Source: Cyanoderma ruficeps (taxonomy: Eukaryota > Chordata > Aves > Passeriformes > Timaliidae). Taken from it: a stretch of DNA of 64,000 nucleotides. Positions within the stretch are counted from its first letter, which is position 1. The number at the start of each line of letters is the position of its first letter. The notes beneath the pieces were generated by a model. It did no database searches. It had not been told where the DNA came from and worked only from the letters and a program-made list of their open reading frames with translations. Shown piece after piece: positions 11,768 to 25,180 of the stretch. The DNA is taken from positions 11,963,790-12,027,789 of the forward strand of contig VZDJ01000346.1 in assembly GCA_008694505.1 (NCBI GenBank), written 5' to 3'. Both the position numbers and the translations under genes were made by a program.

Positions 11768-14700
11768 TTTTTTACTTGATGTGTCTAACTTCAAGTGCTA
11801 ATGGCTTTCTGTATCTGTTAGCACAAATGATGAATACTGTTATGTGTTAATAAACAAACTCGTTCTCGGAAGCATAGTCTATACTTGCATCTAAACATGG
11901 CAAGACTTGACAGCAAGTGTGCTGTGTCTCAGAAGCAATTTCCATTGGTACTTATGTTCTAATCTTGTTTCCTTTTTAAGTTCAAGTTGTGTGTATAGTA
12001 GGTGTCTATTTAAACCTGAAATCTGTGAAGGAAACACTTGAATTGCTCTGCATCAGAGTAATTCTTGTTTAAAGCATTGATTCCTCCTTTCCTTTCCCTG
12101 TCATTTGATCTTATTGCTGTAATCAAGATTGAGTCATTTTTAATGTCCATGCAAATCTAAATACTCATTCAGAAGATATTTGAAAAAAGGAAATTGCTTG
12201 TCCTAGGACCCACAAACTGGTCTTAAAGTAGTTGGAAGCTCATCAGTTTCATTTTTTTCACTAACTTGTTCATTGTGGTGGAAATACAGAAAATTAGTTT
12301 GATTTAAAACTGTCTAGAAGTTAATTTCCAAAATCAAGCTTGAGTTGATAGATACTTGCAAATACTTTTTCCTAGACATGGTAGGTCATATTCTGGACTT
12401 GCATTTCACAGTAATAACCTTTTTCCTATTGAATGTCTGTAGAAAATATCGATACAATGCTTCTGAAAAGCATTGTACTCACTTGTCTGACTGAATTTTA
12501 GTTAGAACTTAAGATGTGGTTTGAAAATGCTTACTAGATCAAACCATTAGTTGGAATTGAAATTCTGTGTTCTTGAAATGGTATTTGATGTGGGCACTCA
12601 GCAATCCAACATTACCAAAGCTGTAACTTCTGGAGTGTCTCAATTCAATTTCTGTGTATTTGTGGAAATGTGAAGGTCACAAATAGTGATTGTCTACTGG
12701 TTAGATAAGCACTTATGTCCAGTATCTCAATCTTGAAACCTTTTTCAGATGTTAAGATCTGTATTGGATCTGGACTGGAACGTATAACACTTCTATATTA
12801 AAGTGGATATTGCAGTTTTATAATGCACTGCTGTCTTAGGTTTTTGTATTCTTAATCCTGTTCCTTCTATAAATTTGCTTCCATTCTCTGCTGTATACTT
12901 CAGTGCTTGGATGCTGGTGCCACATCTGCTTGTTGTGTCTTACATTTTAAAATGTGATATGAACATAATGCTGTATGACAAGCTGGATAATACTGGATCA
13001 GCTGAGGGAAGAGGAAGCCTGAAAGTTGTAGGCTTCTTGAATGAAACATTGCACAGAATGTGTAAAGATGCACTATGCTAACAGTCTTCAGAATAAGAAT
13101 ATTTTTTCCAATATGTTTCTGGAAAGGCTGTCTCTTTATGATAATGAATTGGATATACAAGCTAGAGGGTTATTTGGTTTTTACATTGTGTATTGTCAGT
13201 TAAGAAATTGGATGTGTCACTATGCATGTGGTGCTGTGTATTACCACAGAATATTTAATAGGCCTTGCTCTTGTACTAGAGGATGAGTCTCCTAAATTCT
13301 TGTAGTCATGTGCTGTAGTGGAAATGTTTCTGTTAATTTTTTGTGGTTGGAAAACAGAACTCTGGTATCTACTTACATAATCCAATGCTCTCTGCAGAGA
13401 TTGGTAACTTCCATTCCTGCTTTTGCAATTAACTTGAGTGATATTGTACTTTCTCTCAACTTCATGCATTAGGATATTTGTTTTGCTGTATTTATTGTCA
13501 CTACTTAATCTATTTCAAATCTGTTTATAATTTATAAGTGGAAATTAAGAGGTTTTGATGGGTTAGAGCTGTCTTGTAGTTGGAATCATGAATGTACTAT
13601 TGTAATTGATAGCTATTTCATATATCTAATAGAGAGAGGGATCTGGGGTGGTCCGTCTGCTGAGTTAAAGCAGAGCCATTCAGCTAAAAAGGTTGTGCTT
13701 TCAGCATACCTTTGAAAATCCTCAGGAAAACTTCATGATGGAAAAATATTTCCTTTTTTTTCCCCCTCCCTTTCCCTAAGATGTTGACAGGAAACAAAGG
13801 ATGACTTCTCAAATTAGACTTCCTTTCTTATGGAAACTTACTCAGCCAACTTAAGAAGTTGTGCCAGTCCATGTTGTATTGACACTACAGGAGATAGCTT
13901 TTTGTAATATTTTAGTGCTTCTTGTACTTGTAAAGGGAAAAGGGATCAGATCTTACTTAGCTGTAATCCCATGTTAGTTTCACCTGCAACAATTTTTACA
14001 AAGACCCACTTGTTCTAGAAGACAGAGTAGTAACTTTGTGTAGAAGCCAGTACCTGATTTTTTATTTTTCTTATTTCAACTGCATTCTAACTTCATTACT
14101 CTGAACTTGACACTTATTCATATAGAATCGACAGCAAGTTGTAAATAAACTGAGTAATTATGCTCCCCTGCCTCCCCTGTTATCCTTCTGGACTAACCTG
14201 TGTCTCTTAAGACAGATAGAGCACGGGAAATATATTTTCTACTAATGCAACCTCACTCAAAAAGCATGAATATTAAATGTGGAGACTGTAGAATTCTGTC
14301 ACGACTCTTCTGTTGCTGTGATATCAGGACATTATTAGTGACTATGTGAAGCAAAATAGTTCAACCTTATCCAGCTGCAAAAATCTTCTTCCACACCTGG
14401 TGTCCAGTCTTCCTACTGAAGTTGAGGGTTATTGTGCCTACTGCCCTGTTTCAGCATTATGAAATCTTGTCATCTGATAACCTGAAATCTGGTATGGCAA
14501 AATTGGTAATATGACAGGGAATTGGTCTGGAGTGGAAATAAGACATTCTGTAAGTTGTACCTTTATTTGTTGTCACTCTTCTTTTTCTCTGCTACTGGTT
14601 GAGTATTTTTTTGAGGCAGATCAGTTTATTAGAAGAAACGACATTATGAGTAAAATTACTGAAAATACTGTGCACATTGATTGTGTAGAGATCTTTATCT

Positions 14701-16026
14701 TGGCTGTGAATTAAGAATGACAATAACAGGGTTATAATTCAGTGTAATTAGATACATTTTCTGTTGCTCCATTGTCTGTGTAAGAAATAAGTGGATGCTC
14801 CTAAATGTTTGCTGCTGCTCTGCACAGATGTCATGTGTGAGCTGGTGCTCCTCACTAGAATCTTTGATTGAGAACACTGATGGCAAGACCTACACTAATT
14901 GCAACAAGATAGGAGATGCTGATTCTAATTAAGAGATCAGTACTGTAATCCCCAAATGCATGAAAAAATAAAAGGGCAGTTTATTAATCTTTAACTAAGT
15001 GTTGTTCCTGGGGTCAGATTTCTCGTGTGGGCTTCTTTCTGTGGCTGGGGTGGAGACTGTCACGAGTGACAAGTTTTGCCACTTTGCTGAGCGTGCTGTG
15101 TCTTGGTGCTGCTCAGGTTCTCCCGCTCTCCCTCTGTAGCAGATGCTTCCAGCTGAGGGCTGCTCCCAGTTCCTGGGAGCGACAGCTGCTGCTGCTGGAC
15201 TCAGCAGCCAAACACTTGTGCATTCATTCCCATTAAACTTTGCAGCTGTAATTAAGTGAAAAAGTGAATTGTCAGATCGAACAGAATTTTATTGCTCTCT
15301 TTTACTTCCAGCAAGTTTTCAAAATCCTTTTGAGAAGCTCTGGGAAAAGTCTTTTTTATTCAGAGAGAAGCTTGAAACTTCTAAGCAAATTGTTAAATTT
15401 GTTTAAGATTAAATATTGCAGGGCAAAAAAGGATTCAGTTCATCAGATTATTTTCTTCCTTCCATTTGGAAGAAAAAAAACAGAAACATGTTGCCTTGTG
15501 TTAGGGAGGATTTTATTTGTTTGTTTTTTCCTTGAAGGGCAGGGAAAAGATGACTGATAAAGTAGGCTGTGGAAGAGTTAGTTGTATCATTAGCTTTTGC
15601 TTTCTGCCTTAAAAGTTTCATTTCCAGAGAAAGTTTGAAATACTTTTGCTGCATGTTCTTCATTCCTTAAAGAACTTGGAGCACTTGGGTGATGAGGAGA
15701 TTTTTTTGGTGGTTGTTTTTTGTTTCAGGAGATGTTGTGGGGAAGAAGGGAGGTGTTTCATTTTGAGTGTGGGGAAAAAGGCTGCAAGTGCTAATACAAG
15801 GAGGTTCTTACAGATTTGTCATGCCTTTTACTATTGCACATGCCTGTTTAAATAAACATCCTTCCTTAAGGGAATGAAATAATCATGATTCCAAAAATAC
15901 TTTCTTGCTGGGACTAGCATTTAACCCATACAGCAAATTTAGCTTACGGACAAAAGGATTCATTTTCTTCTTGTAGATTACAAACTGAAAAGGCTGCAAA
16001 GCTAACAGTTTCCAAATGCTTTAACA

Positions 16027-16044
16027 CCCCCCCCCCCCCCNCCC
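16027..16044. repeat. poly(C) tract with an undetermined base
   Basis: Fourteen C, one N (16041) and three C, followed by TTTAAAA. The length of such a run is unreliable in an assembly. Confidence 0.9.
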
Positions 16045-19000
16045 TTTAAAAAAAAGAAACTAAATCTTCACTGACCACTCTTCTAACTGGTTCTGGGCTC
16101 TAAGAAATGACTGACAGAGTTTACATAAGGTTGTCAGCATAAGGAAGACAAACTAGCAGTTTAATATTGAATGCAAACATTTTACCATTAGAAATTGTTT
16201 GTGAGCGATTACCTTGTTACAGAATATTGTAAGCAGTTCTTGGGGATTATTTTTGTGTCCCTCAATATTGTGTATGAACAATTAAGTTCTGTATCTTTAA
16301 ATATTTTTGCCTTTCAACAAACCAGTGCTCTGCAACCACGCTTGAGCACAGGAAGCCTTCCTCTTTGTGTATCGTCATCATTTGCGATACATCCCCCTGC
16401 TGAATACTCGCTCATTTGCTCCCTGCCTTGTCAGTCAAATGTGAGCGTCCAGCAAACTCTCCTGTCACGGCGTCGTGGGGCTCTGCCTGTGCCTGCAACT
16501 GACAGCAGGTACAGAGAATGCTTTCGAGCAGCCTTGAACCATGTTTTTTGTTTCATTTCTTTTTTTTAGTCCTGTTTTATTTTTAGAAGGGAAATGTCTC
16601 GTCTCTGGTATGGGAAGAAGGGAAGAAAGCACCAGCCAGTTAATCGTAAATGCACTCTGGTAATTTTCAGTGTAGTATGTTTATGTCTGTTATTGCGGTC
16701 TTAAAACGTTGTGGTGCAGAGACAGTTTCTGAAAGTTTAAATTTTGAATATGTAAACAGGATGCTAAGTGACAAATTTTCATTATCTTTGGAACATAACC
16801 TAATTACAGATATTCTATTGGCATTAGATAAGAAAAACAACTTTGAGCATGAAGAGTTTTAAGGTGGGTTTTTTCCCTTTGTCTTCCCGTGTAGTAATGC
16901 ATTTTTTCACAAAAATATGTGCTTTATAACTAAGTACCAAGAACAAGAGTTTGCATGGACATACAATTAGAGAAGTGTAAATTTCCTGACTTACCATTGA
17001 CTTCTCAGAAGTCAGTCAACCACATAAAGGTCTGATAATACTTCTAAATTCATGGACACGAGTCTGCTGTAGTCCCATTCTCATGTTTATGGTGAAGGGG
17101 AGGAAGCAAAAACACCGGCTTTGCAGTATATTAGGTTCATGAAAGGAACTGGGTTTTGTTCAGTGTTGTTTTCCCCAAACAGACTTTTTGTAGTACTATT
17201 TAGTATGTAGTAGTATCTAAAGGAAGAGGTTTTTCAGTGAGACTTGCAAAACAACATCTTGGGGATAGGTAAGAAATGATCTTGACAATATACGGTGCCT
17301 TTACCCACTGTAGATTTGGAAGATGGTTTTCAATTAGACTCTCCTTGTGACAGGAGAATCTAATTCTTAAGAATTACATCTTACTGAGTTTTGAAGCATA
17401 CTTCTTTCAAGGTGCTGTTGAGTTGGGGTTTTATTTTCTATTTATTAACAAGTTTTTATTCTTTATCTCTTATGTATTGTTTTATCTTTATTTTTAGCCA
17501 GCATACTTGCAAAATATGAAACTGACTTGTTGCAACAAATGGTTCTATGAAATGTATGTTATTAAATAAAACCCATTTTTGAAGTAATAGGCTCCTAACT
17601 TTCCTCTGTGGTAGTGGAGTAAAATGGAGATCTAATACGTAAATGAACTGAAATGTTATTCTAGCATACCCTGTAGCAGTTAAAAAACTATATGAAGTTC
17701 AGTTTACAAAGAATGTGTTTTCTAACATGTATCTAGATACCTAAATAGATATGGCTTGCACAGATATTGAAATAAGTAGTAGTATCCCTTGTTATAATTG
17801 TTTCCCTTAGGACCAATACTGAACTTTAGCCAGAGTCTATGTTATAAAAACAATACTTACCAGCTTTTAAGGATGGTTTAAACTAAAGAAGACTCTGTGA
17901 GAATAAGGATCAACTTAGCTGTGAGAGAGTTAGAGAACAGGTTATTTTAACATGTAAAAAGTCTAATTGGAAAAAGAGGATACAGAAGTATCTACAGATG
18001 GGGATATTTTTAAGATGTTGCTATGTCGATAAGACAAGCTCTGTTCTTGAAGCTGGGTTTTTTCTTCAATGAATGTTCATTAACCTAATGTGCAAATGTA
18101 GCCTTTTTACAGAGAGGAAGGAATATTGGTATAATTGTTTCTGTTACACAAGACCAGTGGAAAGAATATTAAGGAGACTGGCAGCATATAAAGTGTACAG
18201 GTTTCTGACTGAATCTTTCATTAGTGATTGTTCTGAATTTGGATGAAGGCTTATCTGACCTGAAATAACAGTTGCTGGGCCAAAGGAAGTGATACAGTAA
18301 AACAAAAATGCTAGCTTGAAGCAACTAAGTTGCCCTAGATTATTTTCTGTAATGGCCTTTGTTACTTTTCTGATGATACTGTTAATTTGAGCTGAGCATT
18401 GAAAGGTTTTGTACTTTTCCCAGGGTAAGAAGTCAAAGTTTTGGTGACTAATTTGTGTGTTCTGCTCCCCCTTTAAAAATCCAGCAGTGTCAGCCTCCTA
18501 CGTTTTAGTAAATGTTTGGTATTTACTATCTCTTTATTTTATGGCAATACAAGAGATGCCAGTAAGTTTCTAGAATGTCAAAAATGCAGGCAATGGTTCT
18601 TCCTGTTAAATCATTTCAGACAAAAGGCATCAGACAATGCAAGGGAACAAAAGGTGGATTGCCATCTTTGGGAATGCTTGTCTGTGCTTTGCACAGCTTG
18701 GATAGGCAGCATAGCCAAAGGGGACAAAAGCAATGAAAACTGATCTTGGCTTTTATATTCTCAAGTCATTAGCATGCAAAGAGAATTCAAATGTTGGTTT
18801 AATGGCTTGAATTGTTTGAGACTTGCACAACTTCTGATGTTTTGAGTTATTGGTTAACTTTATTTGGTAAGCTAATGCCTGTATTTCTTTGGCAGTTTGA
18901 AGGTATAATAATAGGGGCTTACACGTGAAAGATGAGAACTTAGTACTTCTCTGTGGATATCAGAATTGCAAGCTTGCATCTGTTCAGCAGGACTACTGAA

Positions 19001-19214
19001 ATATTTTTAAAATCAGTTTTCTATATTAAGTTTATAGAGTTATAGAGTAATAGAGTGAACTAATTATATATTTTTATTAATTAAAAAAGAGTGAAATGTA
19101 GTACTTTCTTATACAGATCACTTAGCCTAGAACCTTTCTTTGATGATAGATATTTGCCATATCTGTTGTCATAGGTAATTTGGGGGTTTATGCATCTTGT
19201 TTGTGCTTTTGCCA

Positions 19215-19735
19215 TGACTGGATGGTCCCGTGCAGGCCTCTTGGAACAAGTGCAGAGGAGGGCCACTAAGTTGATCCAAGGGCTGTGCTTTGGTATCAGC
19301 TGGACACCTCTGCTGTGAAGACAGGCTGAAAGAGTTGGGACTGTTCAGCCTGGAGGAGAGAAGACTTGGGGGAGACCTTATTATGGCACCCTGCAGAGCC
19401 TACAGGGCCTCTCTTGCAAGAGAGCTGGAGGGGGACTTTTCACAAGGGCATGTTGTGATAGGACAAAGGGGAATGGTCTTAACCTGAAGAAGGAAAGGTC
19501 TAGATCTGGATTAGATACTATGAAGAAATTCTTTGCTATGAGGGTGGTGAGGCACTAAGATAGATTTCTCGGAGAATTTGTGGAATTCCCATCCCTGGTA
19601 ATGTTCAAGGCGAGGCTGGATGGGGCTTGGAGTAACCTGGGATAGTTCTCTGCCTGTGAAGGGGGTGGGGGGGTTGGAGCTGTGTGATCTGTAAGGTCTG
19701 TTCCAACTTGACCTATTAAATGATTACGGTTCTTC
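19215..19735 (+). mobile_element. CR1 retrotransposon, 3' fragment
   Basis: CR1 landmarks appear in order. These are GTGCAGAGGAGGGCCACTAA, GACTGTTCAGCCTGGAGGAG, CTTTTCACAAGGGCATGTTG, AAGAAATTCTTTGCTATGAG, GAGGGTGGTGAGGCACT and CCATCCCTGGTAATGTTCAA. The copy ends near TCTGTTCCAACTTGACC, shortly before the expected short terminal repeat. It lies in sense orientation to OXR1 and is 5'-truncated, as is usual for CR1. Only the noncoding 3' part is present. Start is approximate. Confidence 0.93.
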
Positions 19736-21631
19736 CATTAAATTATTGGGTATTATATTGATTGCATTTTTAATAATTATGAAATGTTAATGTACTTTGA
19801 CAAAGTTGGAGTAGCAGAGGAGTTTTTGAAAATGCTGATTATAAGTTAAAGAAAGCAAATGAGTAGTAAAGGCTTACATTTTTCCTATATGTTTTTAATG
19901 ATCTGTGGAATCTGAAGTTAATCCTTAATTGACTTTTTTTCTGTTTATAGCAAGAGGCAAACATTTTCATACTGTGATTCAGTTACTTTTAAGCCTGTGT
20001 AATGCTTTCTTGACATACCTGAGAGGATCTTTGCAGGGCAGTATCAGAACTGAGATGTAACCCTTGCTCAGTTTGCCTTGTCCTGTAATGGCACTTGAGC
20101 TCAAGCACCAGGTGCTGTGGTTTCAGCAGCTGAGCCACTGGTTTCTCTGCTGGCAAGGGCTGAAACTTCCTTAAACAGTTTTGCAAGGGAGCTGGGTTAT
20201 ATTGGTCATATTGCTGCAGATTTTTTTTATTTGAACAAAATGAGTAAAGTTGTCTGGCCTGCCACTTTAAGAAAGTCATTTTCTTCGATCTAATTCTTAG
20301 TTCTTTGCACAAACATCCCAAACTGTTTAATGTTTTGCATGTTAAATTTAGTTACCTTGCTGGCATTATCATATCTCTCATAGGACTGTTTTCTCATATC
20401 TTGAAAAAATAGCTTGTTAAGGTCTACAGACTCGATGTAGGACTTTGTGTGCTTCAGGCTTTGATTGCATTCTTTTCAAGTTCATTTATTCTGGTTATTG
20501 CAGATACTTCAGTTTAGCTTCAGTATACGTTAATTACAGCTTGGTACAGTTGCTATGGGTTTAGAGCACTTCGAGGCAGATATTTAACAGCTCGTTTTGC
20601 AAAGCTGTGAGGACAATACTGGTCACAGGGAGAATGCTGCTGTCATGTGACCTACTCAGCGTTTCTTTCTGTGCTCTGGAAAACATTTCGGTGTGCACAA
20701 CAGTTTGGAGAGGGACAGCTTTAAAACTACTGAGAGAGAGAACCATGGTGACAGCCAGACCAGGGGACTGCTGTCATTCTGTGGTCCTCCTTTGCATAAA
20801 ATGGCCAGCTGTCATCCCTTCCCTTCCTGGTCACCAGTGGAGTGACAGGGAGCTGAATTGACTGAAAACCACACAAAGCAGAAAATTAATAGCTTTGCAG
20901 CCACATGCTTCAAAAATTAATCCAATTAAATTAATCTCAGGGTTGGGGTGTTTTCAAATGATACTTTACAACTGTTTATCTGGTGTGGTAACCGGATGAA
21001 TTAATGCATTTTTGTGATGTAATCAATATGTCCCAAATAATCAGGAGCAGAGCGCTTCTTCAATATTGTCTTCTCTCCTGCAGTCTAATATTTTTGGGAG
21101 TAAACTAAATTTGTCTGAAAAATAAATTATGAGTTAATAAAATAAATTATGACTTAATGTTTTCTCTTGAAATATTCATAGCAACATTCAGTTTGCATAG
21201 GCACCTTTTTATTGAAAGGTATTCTAAATAACTTTGTAAGTGTCCTAATAAATCTACATTGGGGTGTGTTTCTTCAATTAAATATCCTGAAATATTTTTG
21301 AATCTCAAGAATTAATTTTCATGAAGTTTGCAGTTCACCCGAGTTTATACCTGTGTATTAAAATTCAAAGTAAAATTGTTCCGCTTGTGTTCTTAATAGT
21401 TTTTTTTATTTCATATTCTGAGTTGGTAATGAGGTTATAGATAACTTAGTTTGAGAGCCATTTATGCCATTAAGTTTTATCTGTTCTTAACTTCCAGAAG
21501 CAATGTTCAGCTCTGATAAGACCCTCCCATTCCCGATGCAGACAGTTTCAGCTACTTGTCAGCTCTGGAAGTTTAGCTGTGTTTGTTTTGAGGGCAGCAA
21601 TGAAAGCTCCTCCCTGTTAGCAAACAGGCAT

Positions 21632-21660
21632 GGGGGGGCGGGGCGGGGCGAGGGGATTGG
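21632..21660. promoter_or_regulatory. GC-box cluster with adjacent ATTGG
   Basis: The sequence GGGGCGGGGCGGGGCGAGGG contains two overlapping GGGCGGGGC Sp/KLF-type boxes, followed at once by GATTGG (an inverted CCAAT-box core). It sits inside an otherwise AT-rich OXR1 intron. Regulatory function is inferred from motif content only. Confidence 0.3.
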
Positions 21661-22213
21661 GTTGTCACTTGTGGCTTTGTTAAACTGAGGAATGAATCCC
21701 TCACTGGTGTAAAAAGCTTTTTTTTACCTCTGCCTATAGCAGGATGATATGACCAGTGGCTGAAGGGGCTGATCGAACATTAAAAAAATTTAACTGTGTT
21801 TTCATGTGTGTTGTTGAAGGACAAGAAATGTCCCATATTTGGAATTTTGTCTTTAGTTTCATTCACTGCAAGTGGCCAGCATAGCTTATAAAAAATTAGG
21901 TATTTTTGACATATTTTCAGAAAAACAAAGTTTAGAAACATGAGTTTCTCCAAAGGGGAAATCCTTGTCTTCTTGATGGCTTGAACCACTAGTATGCAAA
22001 TCCTCGATTTACTGCATTAAATATTGAAGCTGTTGGGTGTTTTGCTAAGTGGTTAACTTGCATATATACATGGTATGGAGAGTCAAAGGTTAGAGTCACG
22101 CCACGAGTCCTACAACTCATCTCATATTTTCTCACCAATGGTGCTAATATGAATACAGCAGGTAGTATTAGATCTCCAAGAATATATTCCATTTCTTTTC
22201 AAACTTGGAATTG

Positions 22214-22990
22214 CAGAATCACAGAATAAGCTGCGCTGGAAAGGACCCACAAGGATCATCCAGTCCAACTCCTCACCCAGCACAGCACCATCCCCAAGAG
22301 TCACACCATGTGCCTGAGAGTGTTGTCCAAACACGTCTTGAACTCTGTCAGGCTGGTGCTGTGACCACTTCCCTATGACCACTATTCCAATGTCCAGCCA
22401 CTTTCTGATATCCAAACTAAATCTCTCCTGACACAGCCTCAGGTCCTGTCACAGCTCACCACAGAGCAGGGATCAGTGCCTGCTCCTTTTCTTCCTCTCA
22501 TGAGGAAGTTGTAACTGCAGTGAGGTCTCCCCTCAGTCTCCTCCAGGCTGAACAGACCAAGTGGCCTCAGCCTCTCCTCATAGAGCTTCCCCTCAAGGCT
22601 CTTGACCATCTTTGTTGCCCTCCTTTGGACACTCTCTAATACTTTTCTATCTGTCTTTTCTTGTGTGCCCAAAACTGCCCCCAGTACTCAAGATGAGGCT
22701 GCCCCAGTGCAGAGCAGAGCAGGACAATCCCCTCCCTCTCCTGCCTGAAGATGGTGTGCTTGATGTCCCCCAGGACAGGGTTGGCCCTCCTGGCTGCCAG
22801 GGCACTGCTGACTGATTTTCAACTTCCTGTTGACCAGGCCCCCCAGGTCCCTTTCTGTGGCACTGCTTTCCACTTGGTGATTGCCCAGCCCTTTGATTTG
22901 CTGAAGTCTATCTGCAGGGCCTCCCTGCCTTCAAGGGAGTCAGCAGCTCCTCCCAGTGCTGTATCATCTGCAATGGTTTCAAGTCCCTAA
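22214..22990 (-). mobile_element. CR1 retrotransposon, 3' fragment, antisense to OXR1
   Basis: On the + strand it starts with CAGAATCACAGAATAAG and continues AAGGACCCACAAGGATCATC, the reverse of the CR1 3' end. Reverse-strand CR1 landmarks follow: CCTCAGTCTCCTCCAGGCTG, TACTCAAGATGAGGCTGCCC and CAGGACAGGGTTGGCCCTCC. A stretch close to the end of ORF2 lies near 22,850-22,950 (GGTGATTGCCCAGCCC, AGGGCCTCCCTGCCTTCAAG). Compared with the family it lacks the segment between the CCAGGTCCCTTTCTG and TTGGTGATTGCCC boxes. The copy is non-coding now, and the borders are approximate. Confidence 0.93.
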
Positions 22991-24847
22991 GCAGAACCCT
23001 TTTTGCCCTGAAATACACTAACAGTCTAAGCTATGCATGTTACTTGTTTTGCTCTATTCCAGTCAGTGCCCAGATTAACCATAAGAGGTTTAGCTGTTTT
23101 TCTCTTCTCCTACATTCTTTTTAAAGCAGAAAACAACTAGAGAGAGAACAGAGTACCCTTCAGGAACATTTCCTGATCCTCAGAAGTTAGCTTTGGTTAT
23201 CCAGGAAACTGGATGCTGATATGCCGTAATAAAGAGAGCATAGTAGATGAAGCACATAGCAAAGTCATATAGGGAGACAGACCTTCACTTAATTATTTAA
23301 TGGAAGAATTTTATTGCAAAGAAGCATTTTGTTCTGAAAACTACAGTCCAGTATGATGAATATTAATCTGTGTCTGCCTTTCATTAATGAAATGTCTTGC
23401 TTTCTAGGTAGTTCTCATACTGTATGAAAGACTATGTTCTGTGTTTGAGAATCAAAGTTTGAAGTAGAAGGAGGTAGAAGTAGGTCCTGGACTGACAGGA
23501 AAGCAGACAGCTGATGGGGGGCAGAGATTGGGGCAGGAGACAGAAGAAAACATTGGTTTATTTAGCTTGGTGAAGTAGACTAGAAGATTAATAGGACTAC
23601 AAAGAAGGAACATGAGGAAATCTTGATGCAAGGGGAAATAACATAACCAAACCACGAATTAATCCCAGGTTATAAGAATGAATAAACTTCTAATGTTACT
23701 ACTCACATTTGAAAGCAGTGCTCTTGAGCTTGGCAGCGACAAAATGCAGTCTGTTTGCAATATACATCTCAATTCCTGAATGAAGTCGAAGGTAGTTGCT
23801 AGTAAGCTTAGACATATGTAATTTAAGATTGTGAAGAGGCATGTAGTCTTGTCCACGGCAAAGCAAGAATATAAAGCAGTTGGCCTAAACCACAGGCATT
23901 ATATAAGGCCAGGTGCCACATCTGAAAGGTTGAAGTGTCTTAACATAATCATTTGAAGCCTAGTTCAGTGATGAGTGGATAAACTTGAGACAGTATCTCA
24001 TGGTTTACTTGTAGAACTTAGTATGAACTTAGTACAGACTGTATACTTAAAATAAGCTCTGGGTTTGAGAGAGTGTGGGTTGTTTTCCTTTAATTTTCCT
24101 GTAGCTAATTTGACATTCTATGACATGCTGTTTATGTTTGTCATTACATACCAATGGTCTGCCATTATGCAGGCTTTTGTTCTCAAAACAAATGGAATGT
24201 GAGAGTGTGCAACAGGTTCAGCATGCCAAGAAGCTATATATTGTACACACTTGGATAGCTATTCATGTTTCTCTCAAGCAAGAAAAATAAGGCATCTTCA
24301 TGGCATATGAAAAGGTCAATCTCGGAGTTAAAAAGCTGCTAAGCAATTCACAGATGTGAGATGACGACAAGTATGTATGTGAGAGGTTGAAGGCAAGATG
24401 GCAGTGCCCATAAAACTGTCTACGTTTCCAATATGTGAAACAACTATATCATGGTGTTGGGGATTTTGAGATTTTTTTTTTCCTCAAGAATCTCTTTAAG
24501 TAACCACACATTTATGGCCTACTGTAAGTTACCTACTGCCTCACATGTGGTGGGGGGGTAGCTTAAAGATGCAGTAAGGCTAAAGGGTCCTCACATTACT
24601 GCTTCTCAGGATTGTGTTCGTAAGTTGCTGGTGTGAACAGTGTAAATTTGCAATGAAGTGTCATAGTAAATAAAAGGATAAAACTACACTATCACTTACA
24701 TTTGAGTGGAATGCTGTTAAAGCTTAATATATAGCTGTTTGACTCTGAAAATGCACAAGTCAATACAATTTGCAACAATATTCGTGATCTGTTTTAAGAG
24801 AACAGTAGAAAAATAATGGAAATAAATTGAGTGGTAGTAATTACAGA

Positions 24848-25180
24848 TTATTCAGTAATAAAGCTGGATGTCACAAGTATTCCTTTTTCCTTGCCTTGCA
24901 GTTGCATGGGGTAGAGTGAACCATCGCTGCTCAAGAGCCAGTCATGCATGACTGTGGGCTCTGTACTCAGGACAGTGGCGAGTATCTGGCCAAACTCCTT
25001 GTAGTAGGGACAGGTAGATGGGGAGCTGCTGGACTTGTGGTTGTCTTCCTTTGCACTGTGGTAGGCTCTAGAAGTTTTTAATATGCTCTTACTACATGGG
25101 ACATCCATTTAATCTCTCCACCAGCTGTTTTAAGATGCTTTCATACCAATGATGATTTTGAGTTGTTCTCAAAATCACAT
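24848..25180 (-). pseudogene. decayed Myb/SANT-like (MSANTD-type) coding fragment
   Basis: An ATG at 25106-25108 opens an 86-codon frame. It reads SKSILKTSRAYHSAKEDNHK and then SSSSPSTCPYYKEF. This resembles the end of Myb/SANT-like domains, with QCRSKIKSLK..YRAYHKAKxxN followed by TCPYYxExDxILG. Just upstream, in another frame at about 25131-25172, lies LRTTQNHHWYESILKQLVER. That resembles the preceding helices (LRTTHRNHHVYESIxxxLxER). A frameshift and two stop codons therefore separate the two parts of one domain. No intron lies between them, which suggests a retrocopy or a Harbinger-related remnant. Family assignment is from pattern memory. I cannot name the parent gene. Confidence 0.55.

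Noticed and set aside
13041..13469. Overlapping ORFs on both strands in the large OXR1 intron
   Set aside because: Low-complexity AT-rich sequence with no ATG context or family similarity. Lengths are within chance expectation.
22439..22873. Short ORFs on both strands
   Set aside because: They fall within the noncoding 3' part of a CR1 copy and match its consensus order, not a gene.
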